Part shown: piece by piece, positions 42,451 to 51,465 of the stretch
Layout: every line of letters starts with the position of its first letter
Numbering within the stretch: position 1 is the first letter of the stretch
Assembly: GCA_019745775.1 (NCBI GenBank)
Contig: JAIESR010000064.1
Span: 1-64,000 of the forward strand
Direction of reading: 5' to 3'
DNA: 64,000 nucleotides
From: Xanthobacteraceae bacterium
Lineage (GTDB): Bacteria; Pseudomonadota; Alphaproteobacteria; Rhizobiales; Xanthobacteraceae
The notes under the pieces: generated by a model
Told to the model about the DNA's origin: nothing
The model's input: the letters and a program-made list of their open reading frames with translations, nothing else
Database searches by the model: none
Program-made: the position numbers and the translations under genes

Positions 42451-43005
42451 ATGGAGATGAAGCCGATACGTCGCATCGTCACGGGACATGATGCGCAAGG
42501 CAAGGCGGTCGCGTTGTTCGACGGACCATCGACACCGAAAGTGCGCAGCGCCGGCGGCAACGCGGTAACGCTGCTGTGGGTGACCGGCGAGAGCCCGGCC
42601 GACATGTCAGGCAATCAGGATCGCGCCAGCACGCCGGTGAGCGTCCCTCCCCCGCCCAGCGGCTCGATTTTCCGCATCGTCGATTTCCCGCCCTACTCAC
42701 CAACGAGCGAACCGGTCGATCACCATAAGATGCTGGTCGCGATGGGTATCGACCCGCACACGCAAGGCTATGCCCGCCACGCCAATACCCACCGCACTCG
42801 GAGCGTCGACTACGCGCTGGTGCTGGAAGGCGAGATCGACATGCTGATGGACGACACCGAGGTGCACGTGAAGGCCGGCGACGTCCTCGTGCAGCAAGGG
42901 ACCAATCACGCGTGGGTCAATAACGGCGACAAGCCTTGCCGCATCGCCTTCATCCTGATCGACGCGAAGGAGCCACCGGCCTGGAAGCAGAACTGGACGA
43001 AGTAG
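42451..43005 (+). CDS. Cupin-domain protein
   Basis: This 184-residue protein starts behind GAGGAGAAA. A single cupin barrel covers about residues 95-170: HRTRSVDYALVLEGEIDMLMDDTEVHVKAGDVLVQQGTNHAWVNNGDKPCRIAFILID, retaining the metal-ligand-like H...E and H positions. The N-terminal half resembles that of dioxygenase-like or hydrolase-associated cupins. The likely role is a metal-dependent step or small-molecule binding alongside the CocE hydrolase. The reaction is unknown. Confidence 0.85.
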   Translation: MEMKPIRRIVTGHDAQGKAVALFDGPSTPKVRSAGGNAVTLLWVTGESPADMSGNQDRASTPVSVPPPPSGSIFRIVDFPPYSPTSEPVDHHKMLVAMGIDPHTQGYARHANTHRTRSVDYALVLEGEIDMLMDDTEVHVKAGDVLVQQGTNHAWVNNGDKPCRIAFILIDAKEPPAWKQNWTK

Positions 43006-43009
43006 CGTA

Positions 43010-43549
43010 AGCGCTCGCGCGGGTTCCTTCTCGAATACGGTCTGGCGCTGGAGGAGCTCGCGATAGAGCCCTCCTGGCGCATCATTTGCTCCGGCGTGCC
43101 GTTCCTGCACGATGCACATTCCAGATGAACATGGTCTCGACGGTGTAGACGGCGTTCGAGGTCGCCGTGATGCGGCTGGTCAACATCCCCGGCAGCCGAT
43201 CCGCGAAATAGGTCGGTGAATGGCCGGTGAGGTGCCGGAACAGATCGCCGCAGATCGCCGGTGACGCGCACGAAGGTAAAGCTCGCGACCCAGCCGGCCA
43301 CCGCCACAACAGGTTGTCCGCCGCGAGCAAGAAAACAAGAAACGCGAACGCCAGCCAGATACCGTGCGCGGCCGTCGGACCGCCGGCGAGCGTATCAACC
43401 AAATATTTCAAACCGTATTGTGTTGTGACCGAACAGAAGACGGCAGCAACTACCGCGGCCACGATCACAGTATGGCTGAACGTTCGTAGCCGAACGTAGC
43501 GAAAGATGAATGCGAACGGGCGATCGACGAAACGACAAGCGTCCTGCAT
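43010..43549 (-). pseudogene. Internally deleted, frameshifted ABC exporter relic
   Basis: The minus strand encodes the N-terminal membrane part of an ABC exporter (from MQDACRFVDRP: FRYVRLRTFSHTVIVAAVVAA, YGLKYLVDTLAGG, then HLTGHSPTYFADRLPGMLTSRITATSNAVYTVETMFIWNV). Near 43080-43130 it jumps directly to the protein's C-terminal end (NGTPEQMMRQEG / GLYRELLQRQTVFEKEPAR). The nucleotide-binding domain and most of the transmembrane domain are missing. At least two frameshifts are visible: one around the segment WVASFTFVRVTGDLR and one between MMRQEG and GLYREL. It is clearly non-functional. Confidence 0.75.
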
Positions 43550-43837
43550 CCATCCTCGACTTTCTGGCGCCCCTAGCAACAGCCCCCTGGCAACAAATGT
43601 CGGCAACCGCTGAAAAGCTTGGCGTCTGCCTCGACTCTGCCATGAGCAAACATTGGGCACGATGGGTGCAGCAGAGCCCGACGCATTGATTTGAGAAAAA
43701 TCGCGCGACGGGAAATGGTTCCCGCGTGTACGAAAAATAGAATTGTTGTCGAACGGGCGCGTTGCACCCCATGTTATCGGATCGGCTGGGCATTTGGGGC
43801 GAAAGTCCGTCACTGAAGATGTAAGGAGAGTTGATCC

Positions 43838-44926
43838 ATGCGCATCGCCCAAGTTGGCCCGCTCACGGAGGCGATCCCGCCAAAACTGTATGGCGGGACT
43901 GAGCGGGTTGTTTACTGGCTGATCGAAGAACTCGTCGCCCTCGGCCATAACGTGACGTTATTCGGTAGCGGGGATTCCTGCACCTCTGCCAAGCTCGAAG
44001 CGTTCTGGCCGCGCGCGCTGCGCCTGGACGGTTCCATCCGCGATCCGAACGCGCTGCATATGGCTATGCTCGAGCATGTGCGGCGGCAGGCGAATGAGTT
44101 TGATTTTCTCCACTTTCATCTGGACTACTATCCATTCTCGCTGTTTTCGCGCCAATCAACGCCGTTCCTTACGACTTTGCATGGCAGGCTTGATCTTCCC
44201 GAGCACCAGCCGGTGTTCGATACTTTCTCCAGTGCGCCCGTCGTTTCGATCTCGAATTCGCAGCGGCGGCCGCTACCACAAGCGCACTGGATCAAGACGA
44301 TCCATCACGGACTACCCGAGAAGCTGATCGTTCCGCTGCCGATAACGCCGTCCTATTTCGCGTTCCTCGGCCGCATCGCGCCGGAGAAGCGCGTCGATCG
44401 GGCGATCCGGATCGCAGAGCATTGTGGTATTCCGCTGAAGATCGCCGCAAAGATCGATCGCGCCGACCGCGATTACTATGAAGAGGAGATCCGGCCGATG
44501 TTCGCGTCGCCCTATGTCGAGTACATCGGCGAAATCGGCGATGCGGACAAATCCGCCTTCCTGAGCGGCGCAATTGCGCTGCTGGTGCCGATCGACTGGC
44601 CGGAGCCGTTCGGGCTGGTGATGATCGAAGCGATGGCCTGCGGTACCCCGGTCATAGCCTATAACCGCGGCTCCGTCCCGGAGATCATTGAAGATGACCT
44701 GACCGGGTTCATCGTGGAAGACGAAGCTGGCGCGATCGGCGCGGTCGATCGCCTGTCACACTTGTCGCGCACGAAAATCCGACAGCGCTTCGAGGAGAGG
44801 TTTACCGCGCGCCGCATGGCGCTCGACTACCTCTCCGCCTACCGCACGCTGATGGACACAGCGAAGCCGCGGCTGCGGGTTGTGGCAGACGAGGACGCGC
44901 CGCAGATTGCGGCGTCCGCCTCCTGA
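43838..44926 (+). CDS. Family 4 glycosyltransferase
   Basis: This 362-residue GT-B-fold enzyme starts behind AAGGAGAG. The N-terminal domain has the glycine loop PPKLYGGTERVVYWLIEEL, and the C-terminal domain has FLGRIAPEKRVDRAIRIAE and the nucleotide-sugar motif DWPEPFGLVMIEAMACGTPVIAYNRGSVPEII (E-x7-E). It would transfer a sugar from a nucleotide donor. The debranching-type glycoside hydrolase at 46925 is a frequent neighbour of such genes, so a storage polysaccharide or compatible-solute role is possible. A hairpin terminator follows. Confidence 0.92.
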   Translation: MRIAQVGPLTEAIPPKLYGGTERVVYWLIEELVALGHNVTLFGSGDSCTSAKLEAFWPRALRLDGSIRDPNALHMAMLEHVRRQANEFDFLHFHLDYYPFSLFSRQSTPFLTTLHGRLDLPEHQPVFDTFSSAPVVSISNSQRRPLPQAHWIKTIHHGLPEKLIVPLPITPSYFAFLGRIAPEKRVDRAIRIAEHCGIPLKIAAKIDRADRDYYEEEIRPMFASPYVEYIGEIGDADKSAFLSGAIALLVPIDWPEPFGLVMIEAMACGTPVIAYNRGSVPEIIEDDLTGFIVEDEAGAIGAVDRLSHLSRTKIRQRFEERFTARRMALDYLSAYRTLMDTAKPRLRVVADEDAPQIAASAS

Positions 44927-44948
44927 GCTACAAACGAACAGATTGCGG

Positions 44949-44980
44949 CGCCCTCGCTGTTACTTGGCGAGGGCGATTTC
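44949..44980 (+). terminator. Intrinsic terminator after the glycosyltransferase
   Basis: A perfect 9-bp stem, CGCCCTCGC / GCGAGGGCG, around a 9-base loop is followed by ATTTCTTAT, 22 bases beyond the glycosyltransferase stop. It may also bound the convergent MFS gene. Confidence 0.75.
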
Positions 44981-46279
44981 TTATCTGGCCTCGGCCGGCG
45001 TTGCGCTCGCCCGCGTCTCGGGCATCAGCGCCCAAACCGCGGTGAACGCCACCGTTGCGATGACGGCCAGGCTCAGGAACGCAACCGAGCTGCCGAAATG
45101 ATCGGTGAGATAGCCGGCGAGCGTCGGACTGATCGAGGCGCCGATACCCACCGCCGTCCCCACGATGCCCTGCGCAAGGTTGAATCGCCCGGTGCCGCGC
45201 GTGATATCGGCGATCATCAACGGCACCATCACACCGAGCCCCGCCGCCGTGATGCCGTCGAGTATTTGCACGGCGACCAGGAGATAAGGGTCGATCACCA
45301 GCGAGAACAGCAGCGCACGCAGAACCAGCGCGGCAAACGCGATGCGCAGGAACGGGATGCGGCCCCAGATTTCCGCATGATGCCCGACCCAGGGCGACAC
45401 GAGGGCGACAACGACTTGCGGCACCACGATGCACGCGGCGATCAGGACAGTCGCCCATTCGCTTGATCGCATCGTCACCACGCTGCCCATCAGCGGCAGC
45501 ATCGAGGCGTTGGCCATGTGAAAAAGCAAGGCGCAGCCCGCCAGGATCAGCAGCGGCGGATTGCGAACAACGATCCGCATATCGACCGGCGAGTGATCCG
45601 TCTTCTGCGGCACCGGACCGCCATGCGCTCGATCCGCGTCGACCTCGGCCGGCCGGATCTGGCTCAGGGCGACCAAGGTTGGAACGAGCAGAACGGCAGT
45701 GACCAGAAATACCGCGCGCGGCTCGAAGAAATAGCCGACGGCGCCCATCGCCGCCGCCGCTGTCCCGTTGCCGACGGCGGCAAATCGGGCATTGCGCCCC
45801 AGCCGTTCGCCAATCGCCGCGTGACCGACGAGGCCGAGGCTCATCGCGACAATGCTCGGCCCAAGCACGCAGCTTGCGAGCGCATGCAGGCAGGCAGCCG
45901 CCAGCACCAGCGGAAAGATCGGCACAAACGCATAGATCAATGCCGCCGCGGCGATCGCGCTGAGCGCCAGTCCGGCCACCAATCGCTCCGACCGCGCCGC
46001 GTCGACCAGCCAGCCGCCCGGCATCTGCCCCAGCAGCGCGATCAGGCCGCCGGCCGACAACACAAGGCCGATGTCGACCTGGGTCCACTTCTGCGATGTG
46101 AGATAAACGGCGATAAACGGACCGAAGCCGGTCTGGATGTCGGCGACGAAGAAGATGAACCAGTCAAGCCCGCGGAGGCTCCTTCGGGAAGGATGCGGCG
46201 CTTCATCAACGGGCGGTGGCGACGGCACGACCGCGAGCGCGCCCGCGTCTGGCGGGGCGCGTTCGCCGTCGTCGCGCAC
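44981..46279 (-). CDS. MFS transporter
   Basis: This 432-residue protein has a soluble Pro-rich N-terminus (~35 residues), then about 12 hydrophobic helices in two six-helix halves separated by a charged loop (ADRAHGGPVPQKTDHSPVDMR). The MFS loop 2-3 region reads GQMPGGWLVDAARSERLVAG. The N-terminal tail differs from typical sugar or drug porters, and the substrate cannot be assigned. The GTG start is uncertain; a shorter start near the first helix is possible. Confidence 0.88.
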   Translation of the reverse strand: MRDDGERAPPDAGALAVVPSPPPVDEAPHPSRRSLRGLDWFIFFVADIQTGFGPFIAVYLTSQKWTQVDIGLVLSAGGLIALLGQMPGGWLVDAARSERLVAGLALSAIAAAALIYAFVPIFPLVLAAACLHALASCVLGPSIVAMSLGLVGHAAIGERLGRNARFAAVGNGTAAAAMGAVGYFFEPRAVFLVTAVLLVPTLVALSQIRPAEVDADRAHGGPVPQKTDHSPVDMRIVVRNPPLLILAGCALLFHMANASMLPLMGSVVTMRSSEWATVLIAACIVVPQVVVALVSPWVGHHAEIWGRIPFLRIAFAALVLRALLFSLVIDPYLLVAVQILDGITAAGLGVMVPLMIADITRGTGRFNLAQGIVGTAVGIGASISPTLAGYLTDHFGSSVAFLSLAVIATVAFTAVWALMPETRASATPAEAR

Positions 46280-46340
46280 CGGTCGTTCGATCGATCGTGG
46301 CGACGCATTCCCAGACAGACGACCGCTCCGGCGTTATCTG

Positions 46341-46835
46341 CTAGTCGGTTGGCAGTGACTGCAGACCCCCCGTCGCGCCCAAGACGACGACGGGCTGCTT
46401 GTCCTTATACTCTGGTGCCGCCCTCACCTGATCGCGGGTCAATTCCAAGGTGATGACGTCGCGCTTGGCGCTGTCCGGACGAAATCGCAAGGCATTCCAA
46501 TCGACGGCTATTCTGCGGCTACCGACGCCGAGGAAACCACCGAAATCGATGATCGCCGCGCGCGCCTGGCCAAGCCGGTCCACGATCACATCGACGATCC
46601 GTCCCATGTTTTCGCCGGCGGTGCTGCGCACTTCGCGGCCGAGCACGCCTTGTGCCTGCCATGACCCGAGCACCGTCACGGATGTTTCAGCTGGAAGTTC
46701 CGGCGTGCGGGCGGCTGGCGTCGCCGGCTGTTCCGTTCGCGCTTTCTTGACGTCGACCTCTTGCGCCAATGGCCCGCCCGTGGCGCAGAGTGCAAGCACC
46801 ATCACAGTAATAATTGTCCGAAACCTGCCGTGCAT
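46341..46835 (-). CDS. Exported PRC-barrel protein
   Basis: This 164-residue protein has a signal peptide (TIITVMVLALCATGGPLAQE) and a PRC-barrel domain at about 60-135 (VLGREVRSTAGENMGRIVDVIVDRLGQARAAIIDFGGFLGVGSRRIAVDW). PRC barrels mediate binding or assembly. An EcfG-type promoter (GGAAC-N17-CGTT) lies directly upstream, which places it in the alphaproteobacterial general stress response. Confidence 0.85.
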   Translation of the reverse strand: MHGRFRTIITVMVLALCATGGPLAQEVDVKKARTEQPATPAARTPELPAETSVTVLGSWQAQGVLGREVRSTAGENMGRIVDVIVDRLGQARAAIIDFGGFLGVGSRRIAVDWNALRFRPDSAKRDVITLELTRDQVRAAPEYKDKQPVVVLGATGGLQSLPTD

Positions 46836-46867
46836 TTTGTCCTCCCCTGCCCGAGATCAAAAAGAGG

Positions 46868-46893
46868 AACGTGCGCACGCCTCCTGCAGTTCC
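46868..46893 (-). promoter_or_regulatory. EcfG (general stress sigma) promoter
   Basis: On the minus strand GGAAC (46893-46889) is followed after 17 bases by CGTT (46871-46868), the consensus of EcfG-type promoters in alphaproteobacteria. The -10 element is about 33 bases before the PRC-barrel start codon, which is a typical distance. Confidence 0.75.
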
Positions 46894-46924
46894 ATCACGT
46901 GCGAAACCGGTAGCGATAGGGAAG

Positions 46925-49120
46925 CTATGCTGACAGGATCACCGACGCCTGAACCTGGCCACGAGCCTGCAGAACCTCGAGCGACACTTCGTCCGCGTGC
47001 CGGCGCACCTTCACGTCGATGCTCGATCCGCCGACCTGGAGATTGCGCAGGATCACATAGTCGAGAAACGACGGCAGCCGCGGGTTGCGCAAGTGTATTT
47101 CTTTGGTCTGCGGGTGGAACTCTAGTCCGAGCGCAGCATCAATGAGCGAGAACGGCGTCGCACTGGCCCAGGCCTGCGGCGCGCAGGCAACGGGGTAGAG
47201 CGTCGGCCCGCGCCGGCGCTCGCGTTGGAATCCGCAAAACAGCTCGGGCAAGCGCCGCAGGTCCATGTAGGTAGCGGCCTCGAACAGGCCCTGCATGACC
47301 TGTCCGACCGCCCGCTTGAGGCCGTAGCGCGCGAAGCCGAGCGCGATCAGCGAGTTGTCGTGCGGCCAGACCGAGCCGTTATGATAGGACATCGGATTGT
47401 AGCGCGCTTCGCCGCGCGCGACCGTCCTGATTCCCCAGCCGGAGAAGAAGCGCGGGCTCAAGAGCCCGTCCGCGACCAGCTTGGCGCGTTCGGGCCGCGC
47501 GATGCCGGTGAACAGCACCTGCCCGGCGTTCGAGGTGAGCACGCGGCACGGCTCCTTCGCACCGTCGAGCGCAAGCGCGTAGGATTGCAGTTCGTCGCAC
47601 CAGAATGACGCCTCGAAGCGTTCGGCCAGACGCTGCGCATCGGCGTCGAGTTGGCGCGCAAGCGCGTCGTGATGAAGCCGACGCGCACAGCGGGCCGCCA
47701 GCTGCCTGGCGGCAAACACATATCCCTGCACCTCGGCGAGAGCGATCGGCCCTTCGGCGCGGCGGCCATCGGCGTGGAAGATCGCGTCGTGCGAGTCCTT
47801 CCAGCCTTGGTTGGCGAGGCCCTTGTCGGTCTTGCGGTAATATTCGATGAAACCATCGTGGTCGGCGTCGCCGACTTCGTCGATCCAGCGGAGCGCCGCT
47901 TCAATCGCTGGCCAAAGCTCGATCAGCGTATCCTCGTCGCCGGTCCGCTCCACATAGAGTCCCGCGAGCAGAATGAACAGCGGCGTTGCATCGACGCTGC
48001 CGTAATAGAGACCGAACGGCACCTCCCCCAGCGCCGCCATTTCGCCGGCGCGCATCTCGTGGAGGATCTTGCCCGGCTCCGCGTCCGACAACGCATCACT
48101 GGCCTTGGCCTGAAACGCCGCTAGCCTGCGCAGGACGCCACGCGCCATGCTTGGATCGCACCACAGCATCTGCAACGCCGTGATCAGGCCGTCGCGCCCG
48201 AAGGTCGTCGAGTACCAGGGAATTCCCGCGTAGGGATAGCGCCCCTGCGCCGTGCCGGTCATCAACATGCACAGGTCGGCCGCCGACCGGCACAGCACTT
48301 CGTTGAATAGCTCGTTCGAGGTCTCGACCGTGGTCATGCCGCGGGTTGCCTTGCGGAGCTCGCGGTGCGCGGCCAGCAATCCACGCAGGAACGGTACCGG
48401 CCGCTGCGCGCCCGGGTCGTTGCACGAGACCACCAGGAAGATCGGCTTGGACTCATGCGGCGCAAGCTCGATGCGGTAGGACGCCGACGTGGCGGCGAGC
48501 CTGGTCGGCGTCGGATCGAAGATCAGCCGCGTTCGCCGCGCCGCGCCGTCGAGACCGTGATAGCTGAGCAGCACCTGGTCGGGCGCAACGACCTTTCTGA
48601 TGCCGGTGCCGCGCCGCGGCCGCTCAATACCGCGCACTTCGAACAAGTCTGCAAAGTCGCTGTCGAAGTGGAGCGAGAAATCCAAAACGATAGGACGGCC
48701 ACCGTGATTGCGCAATGCAAGGCGTTGATAGGCGTTGCCGCGCCACAGGAAGATCGTGCGCGCGACATGCACGATATCCTTTTCGAGAATGATGTGGTCG
48801 CCGTCATAGAAATCCGGATTGGTCAGGTCGACCGCGAGCATCGTGTTGTCATCGCGCACGTTCGAGCCGAGCAGCAGCGGTTGCTCGCCGTTGATCAGCA
48901 ACTCGAGGCGGGAGAGGAAGCGGGTGTCGGCGTGGAATAGGCCGTCCGGATCGCCGGTCGACGCGCCGATATCGCCGTGGCTGTCGGTGACAATGAACGT
49001 GTCGTCGCATTTGAGCGTGCGGCGCGGGCGCGTGACTGTCTGCGTAGCAGGAATGTAGAACGGCGCTTCCGCCACCGGATCGACACGCCTGCGCTCTGCC
49101 TGTAACGGCCTCTCGATCGC
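46925..49120 (-). CDS. Amylo-alpha-1,6-glucosidase / glycogen-debranching-like protein
   Basis: The ATG at 49120 follows GAGGG; a longer GTG start at 49135 is possible. The ~731-residue protein has an N-terminal GDE_N-type domain (KCDDTFIVTDSHGDIGASTGDPDGLFHADTRFLSRLELLINGE) and a C-terminal (alpha/alpha)6 catalytic barrel with IPWYSTTFGRDGLITALQML (likely acid in FGRD), NQGWKDSHDAIFHADG and YNPMSYHNGSVWPHDNSLIALG. It would hydrolyse branched or non-reducing-end glucans. It may function with the glycosyltransferase at 43838. Confidence 0.88.
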   Translation of the reverse strand, partial: AIERPLQAERRRVDPVAEAPFYIPATQTVTRPRRTLKCDDTFIVTDSHGDIGASTGDPDGLFHADTRFLSRLELLINGEQPLLLGSNVRDDNTMLAVDLTNPDFYDGDHIILEKDIVHVARTIFLWRGNAYQRLALRNHGGRPIVLDFSLHFDSDFADLFEVRGIERPRRGTGIRKVVAPDQVLLSYHGLDGAARRTRLIFDPTPTRLAATSASYRIELAPHESKPIFLVVSCNDPGAQRPVPFLRGLLAAHRELRKATRGMTTVETSNELFNEVLCRSAADLCMLMTGTAQGRYPYAGIPWYSTTFGRDGLITALQMLWCDPSMARGVLRRLAAFQAKASDALSDAEPGKILHEMRAGEMAALGEVPFGLYYGSVDATPLFILLAGLYVERTGDEDTLIELWPAIEAALRWIDEVGDADHDGFIEYYRKTDKGLANQGWKDSHDAIFHADGRRAEGPIALAEVQGYVFAARQLAARCARRLHHDALARQLDADAQRLAERFEASFWCDELQSYALALDGAKEPCRVLTSNAGQVLFTGIARPERAKLVADGLLSPRFFSGWGIRTVARGEARYNPMSYHNGSVWPHDNSLIALGFARYGLKRAVGQVMQGLFEAATYMDLRRLPELFCGFQRERRRGPTLYPVACAPQAWASATPFSLIDAALGLEFHPQTKEIHLRNPRLPSFLDYVILRNLQVGGSSIDVKVRRHADEVSLEVLQARGQVQASVILSA

Positions 49121-49317
49121 CATCAACACCCTCACAACCGTGCAATGCCAGAAAAGCTAACGTACGAATCAGTGAAAGAGTTTCATCGCTCGTGCACTTC
49201 GCGCGCCCGATACCAAGGGCTGGATACGGCGTGAATGCGGCCGCGCCGACCGACGACTTTGCAAGAAAATTAGCCGAAAACGAAGCGGTTTGCCGGCGGA
49301 CCGACATGCAGCGACAA

Positions 49318-50205
49318 TCAGCTTCCCCGATATACCGAATAACTCCAGGGCGTTGTCACGAGGGGCACGTGATAGTGGCCTTCGGGCTCCGCTATTCCAA
49401 AACGCACCGGCACCATGTCGAGAAACGGACGTGAATCGCGTGTGACGCCACAACTCCTGAAATAGTCCCCGACATGAAACAAAAGCTCGTAGTTGCCGAC
49501 CCGTAACGGGCTATCTGCGATCAGCGGACGGCCCGGGCGCCCATCACGATCGGTCGTCACGCGTGTCAGCAGTGCGCGCGCCGATCGACCGACCTCGAAC
49601 AGTTCGACGGTCACGCCCGCGGCCGGGCGGCCGTGATAGGTGTCGAGCACATGCGTTGACAGGCGCCCTGTAACCACCGGCGCGCCCGCACCTTCCACGC
49701 GATCGACAAGACGCAGGCGGGTGATGTGGCCGATCTCTTCAAGTGCCGTTGCGATCTCCGTGTCAACATCGTTGACCAGCCGTCGCTCGAAGGAGTCAAG
49801 CACGGCGTCGCGGGTTTGCCGGCGCACGCAGATGACAAAGGGGAACCCGAATTTTTGCCGATACGCCCCATTCAGCTTTTCGAAATGCTGAAACTCGGCA
49901 TCCGAGAGCTGATCGAGCCCCAGGCCCGCCTGCTCCGCGACTGACGCGGGCGCCATCGTTCCGGCACGCGCCGCCTTCCCCGCCAGATCCGGATGACACG
50001 CCACGAACGCAATCTGCTCCTGGCGCGGCCGGCTGCGTACCGCCGCCATCATGGCATCGTGCAGAGCCGCCACGGTCGCAAACGGCCGACGTGGATGGCT
50101 CTGTTCCGCGACCCAGGGCGCCGCTTCGAACAGCCCATCCAACGCGCGGACAAACCCCGCCTTGTCGGATTTGTTCAGCGTATCGAGTGAAACGCGTTGC
50201 GGCAT
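49318..50205 (-). CDS. Bifunctional OHCU decarboxylase / 5-hydroxyisourate hydrolase fusion
   Basis: One ~295-residue protein combines two consecutive urate-pathway enzymes. Residues 1-165 are UraD-like (2-oxo-4-hydroxy-4-carboxy-5-ureidoimidazoline decarboxylase) with the catalytic His in FVACHPDLAGK near residue 71 and a FGFPFVICVRR strand. Residues ~180-295 are UraH-like (transthyretin fold) with RLSTHVLDTYHGRPAAGV and the diagnostic C-terminal YRGS. The domain order matches plant allantoin synthase (TTL). It yields S-allantoin from 5-hydroxyisourate. It directly follows the M20 gene; the ATG at 50205 or 50217 may be used. Confidence 0.92.
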   Translation of the reverse strand: MPQRVSLDTLNKSDKAGFVRALDGLFEAAPWVAEQSHPRRPFATVAALHDAMMAAVRSRPRQEQIAFVACHPDLAGKAARAGTMAPASVAEQAGLGLDQLSDAEFQHFEKLNGAYRQKFGFPFVICVRRQTRDAVLDSFERRLVNDVDTEIATALEEIGHITRLRLVDRVEGAGAPVVTGRLSTHVLDTYHGRPAAGVTVELFEVGRSARALLTRVTTDRDGRPGRPLIADSPLRVGNYELLFHVGDYFRSCGVTRDSRPFLDMVPVRFGIAEPEGHYHVPLVTTPWSYSVYRGS

Positions 50206-50217
50206 GATCAGCCCCAT

Positions 50218-51465
50218 TCAAGCCGTGCAAAGGTCCGCAACCGCCAGCGCGACGATCTTGGTCGCCGCCCGCAGGTCGGACAGCCGGATGTTCTCGTTCG
50301 CGTTATGGGCGCTGGCCTCGAGGAGCGTCCGCGGCCCCGCACCATAGAGCACCACGGGAATGCCACGCGCGGCATAGTGGCGGGCGTCGGTGTAGAGTGG
50401 CACGCCGGTGACCTGAACATCGGTCCGCAGGATCGCCTGTGCATGGCGCTGGATGGCGGACGCAATCGGCTCGCTGCCGGACTGCGGGACCAGCGGCGTC
50501 GCCAGCAGGACCTGCCGCACCGTCACATTGATTCCTGCGAATGCTTTCGCACTTTCCTGGATCAAGGCACGCAAACGGGCCTCGACCTCCGCCGGCGACT
50601 CCTCCGGAATGATCCGGCGATCGAGCCGAAATGTCACCTGATCGGGCACCACATTGGTGTTGATCCCGCCGCTGATCAAACCGACGTTGAGCGTCGGCGA
50701 CGAGATGCCGGGCATGCGCGAGCGGATACTGGCGAGGGATTGCCGGCTGGCATAGAGCGCCGTCAGGATCGCATTGGCTGCTTCCAGCGCATCCACGCCG
50801 CTGCCGGGGATCGCCGCGTGCGCCTGCTTGCCTTCGACGGCGACCTCCAGGTGCAGGCAGCCGTTGTGGGCGTTGACGATGGCGTAGGAGAAGCCGGCGG
50901 CGATCACAAAGTCCGGCTTTGCCAGTCCTTGGTCGAGCAGCAGCTTCGGACCGATGTCGCCACCTGATTCTTCATCATACGTGAAGTGCAGTTCGACCGT
51001 GCCCGCGAGCTTCGCCCCCTTGGCTACGGCGTCCTTCAACGCCAGCAAGGCGTATGTGTAGGTCGCGAAATCGGACTTCGACACCGCGGCGCCGCGTCCG
51101 TACATGACCTTACCCTGCGGGCTGTCCTCAATCACGGCGCCGTAAGGATCGTTCGTCCATCCGCGTCCCGGCGGCACGACGTCGCCGTGGGCATTGAGCG
51201 CGATCGTCGGGCCGTCACCGAACCGATGGCGCACGATGAGATTGGTCGCGCTTTTCATGCCGACCGCCTCGACGGCGGCACGCGGTATCGGACACGCTTC
51301 GACAGTCAAGCCGAGTTCCTCCAGCAGCGTCTTGGTGCGCGCGGCATGAGGCGCGCAGTCTCCCGGCGGATTGTCACTGGGCACTTTCACCAATTCGGCG
51401 AGAAGTTCGATCTCGCGCGCAAAGCCGTCATCGACGAAAGCGCTGATCTGGTCTGCAATCGTCAT
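50218..51465 (-). CDS. M20-family peptidase/amidohydrolase (ArgE/DapE-like)
   Basis: This 415-residue dizinc enzyme has metal-binding motifs NAHGDVVPPG near residue 92 and TYDEESGGDIGPK near 163, a dimerisation domain (HLEVAVEGKQAHAAIPGSGVDAL), and a C-terminal His motif in ASAHNANENIRLSD. It overlaps the allantoate-type M20 gene by four bases (ATGA) and is followed directly by the UraD-UraH fusion. In this setting it might hydrolyse ureidoglycolate or another ureide, but ArgE/DapE-like annotation gives no specificity. Confidence 0.88.
   Translation of the reverse strand: MTIADQISAFVDDGFAREIELLAELVKVPSDNPPGDCAPHAARTKTLLEELGLTVEACPIPRAAVEAVGMKSATNLIVRHRFGDGPTIALNAHGDVVPPGRGWTNDPYGAVIEDSPQGKVMYGRGAAVSKSDFATYTYALLALKDAVAKGAKLAGTVELHFTYDEESGGDIGPKLLLDQGLAKPDFVIAAGFSYAIVNAHNGCLHLEVAVEGKQAHAAIPGSGVDALEAANAILTALYASRQSLASIRSRMPGISSPTLNVGLISGGINTNVVPDQVTFRLDRRIIPEESPAEVEARLRALIQESAKAFAGINVTVRQVLLATPLVPQSGSEPIASAIQRHAQAILRTDVQVTGVPLYTDARHYAARGIPVVLYGAGPRTLLEASAHNANENIRLSDLRAATKIVALAVADLCTA

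Noticed and set aside
50218-51465. Naming the second M20 enzyme argE, dapE or a ureidoglycolate hydrolase
   Set aside because: Metal motifs fit many M20 enzymes, and context alone does not settle the substrate, so no symbol was given.
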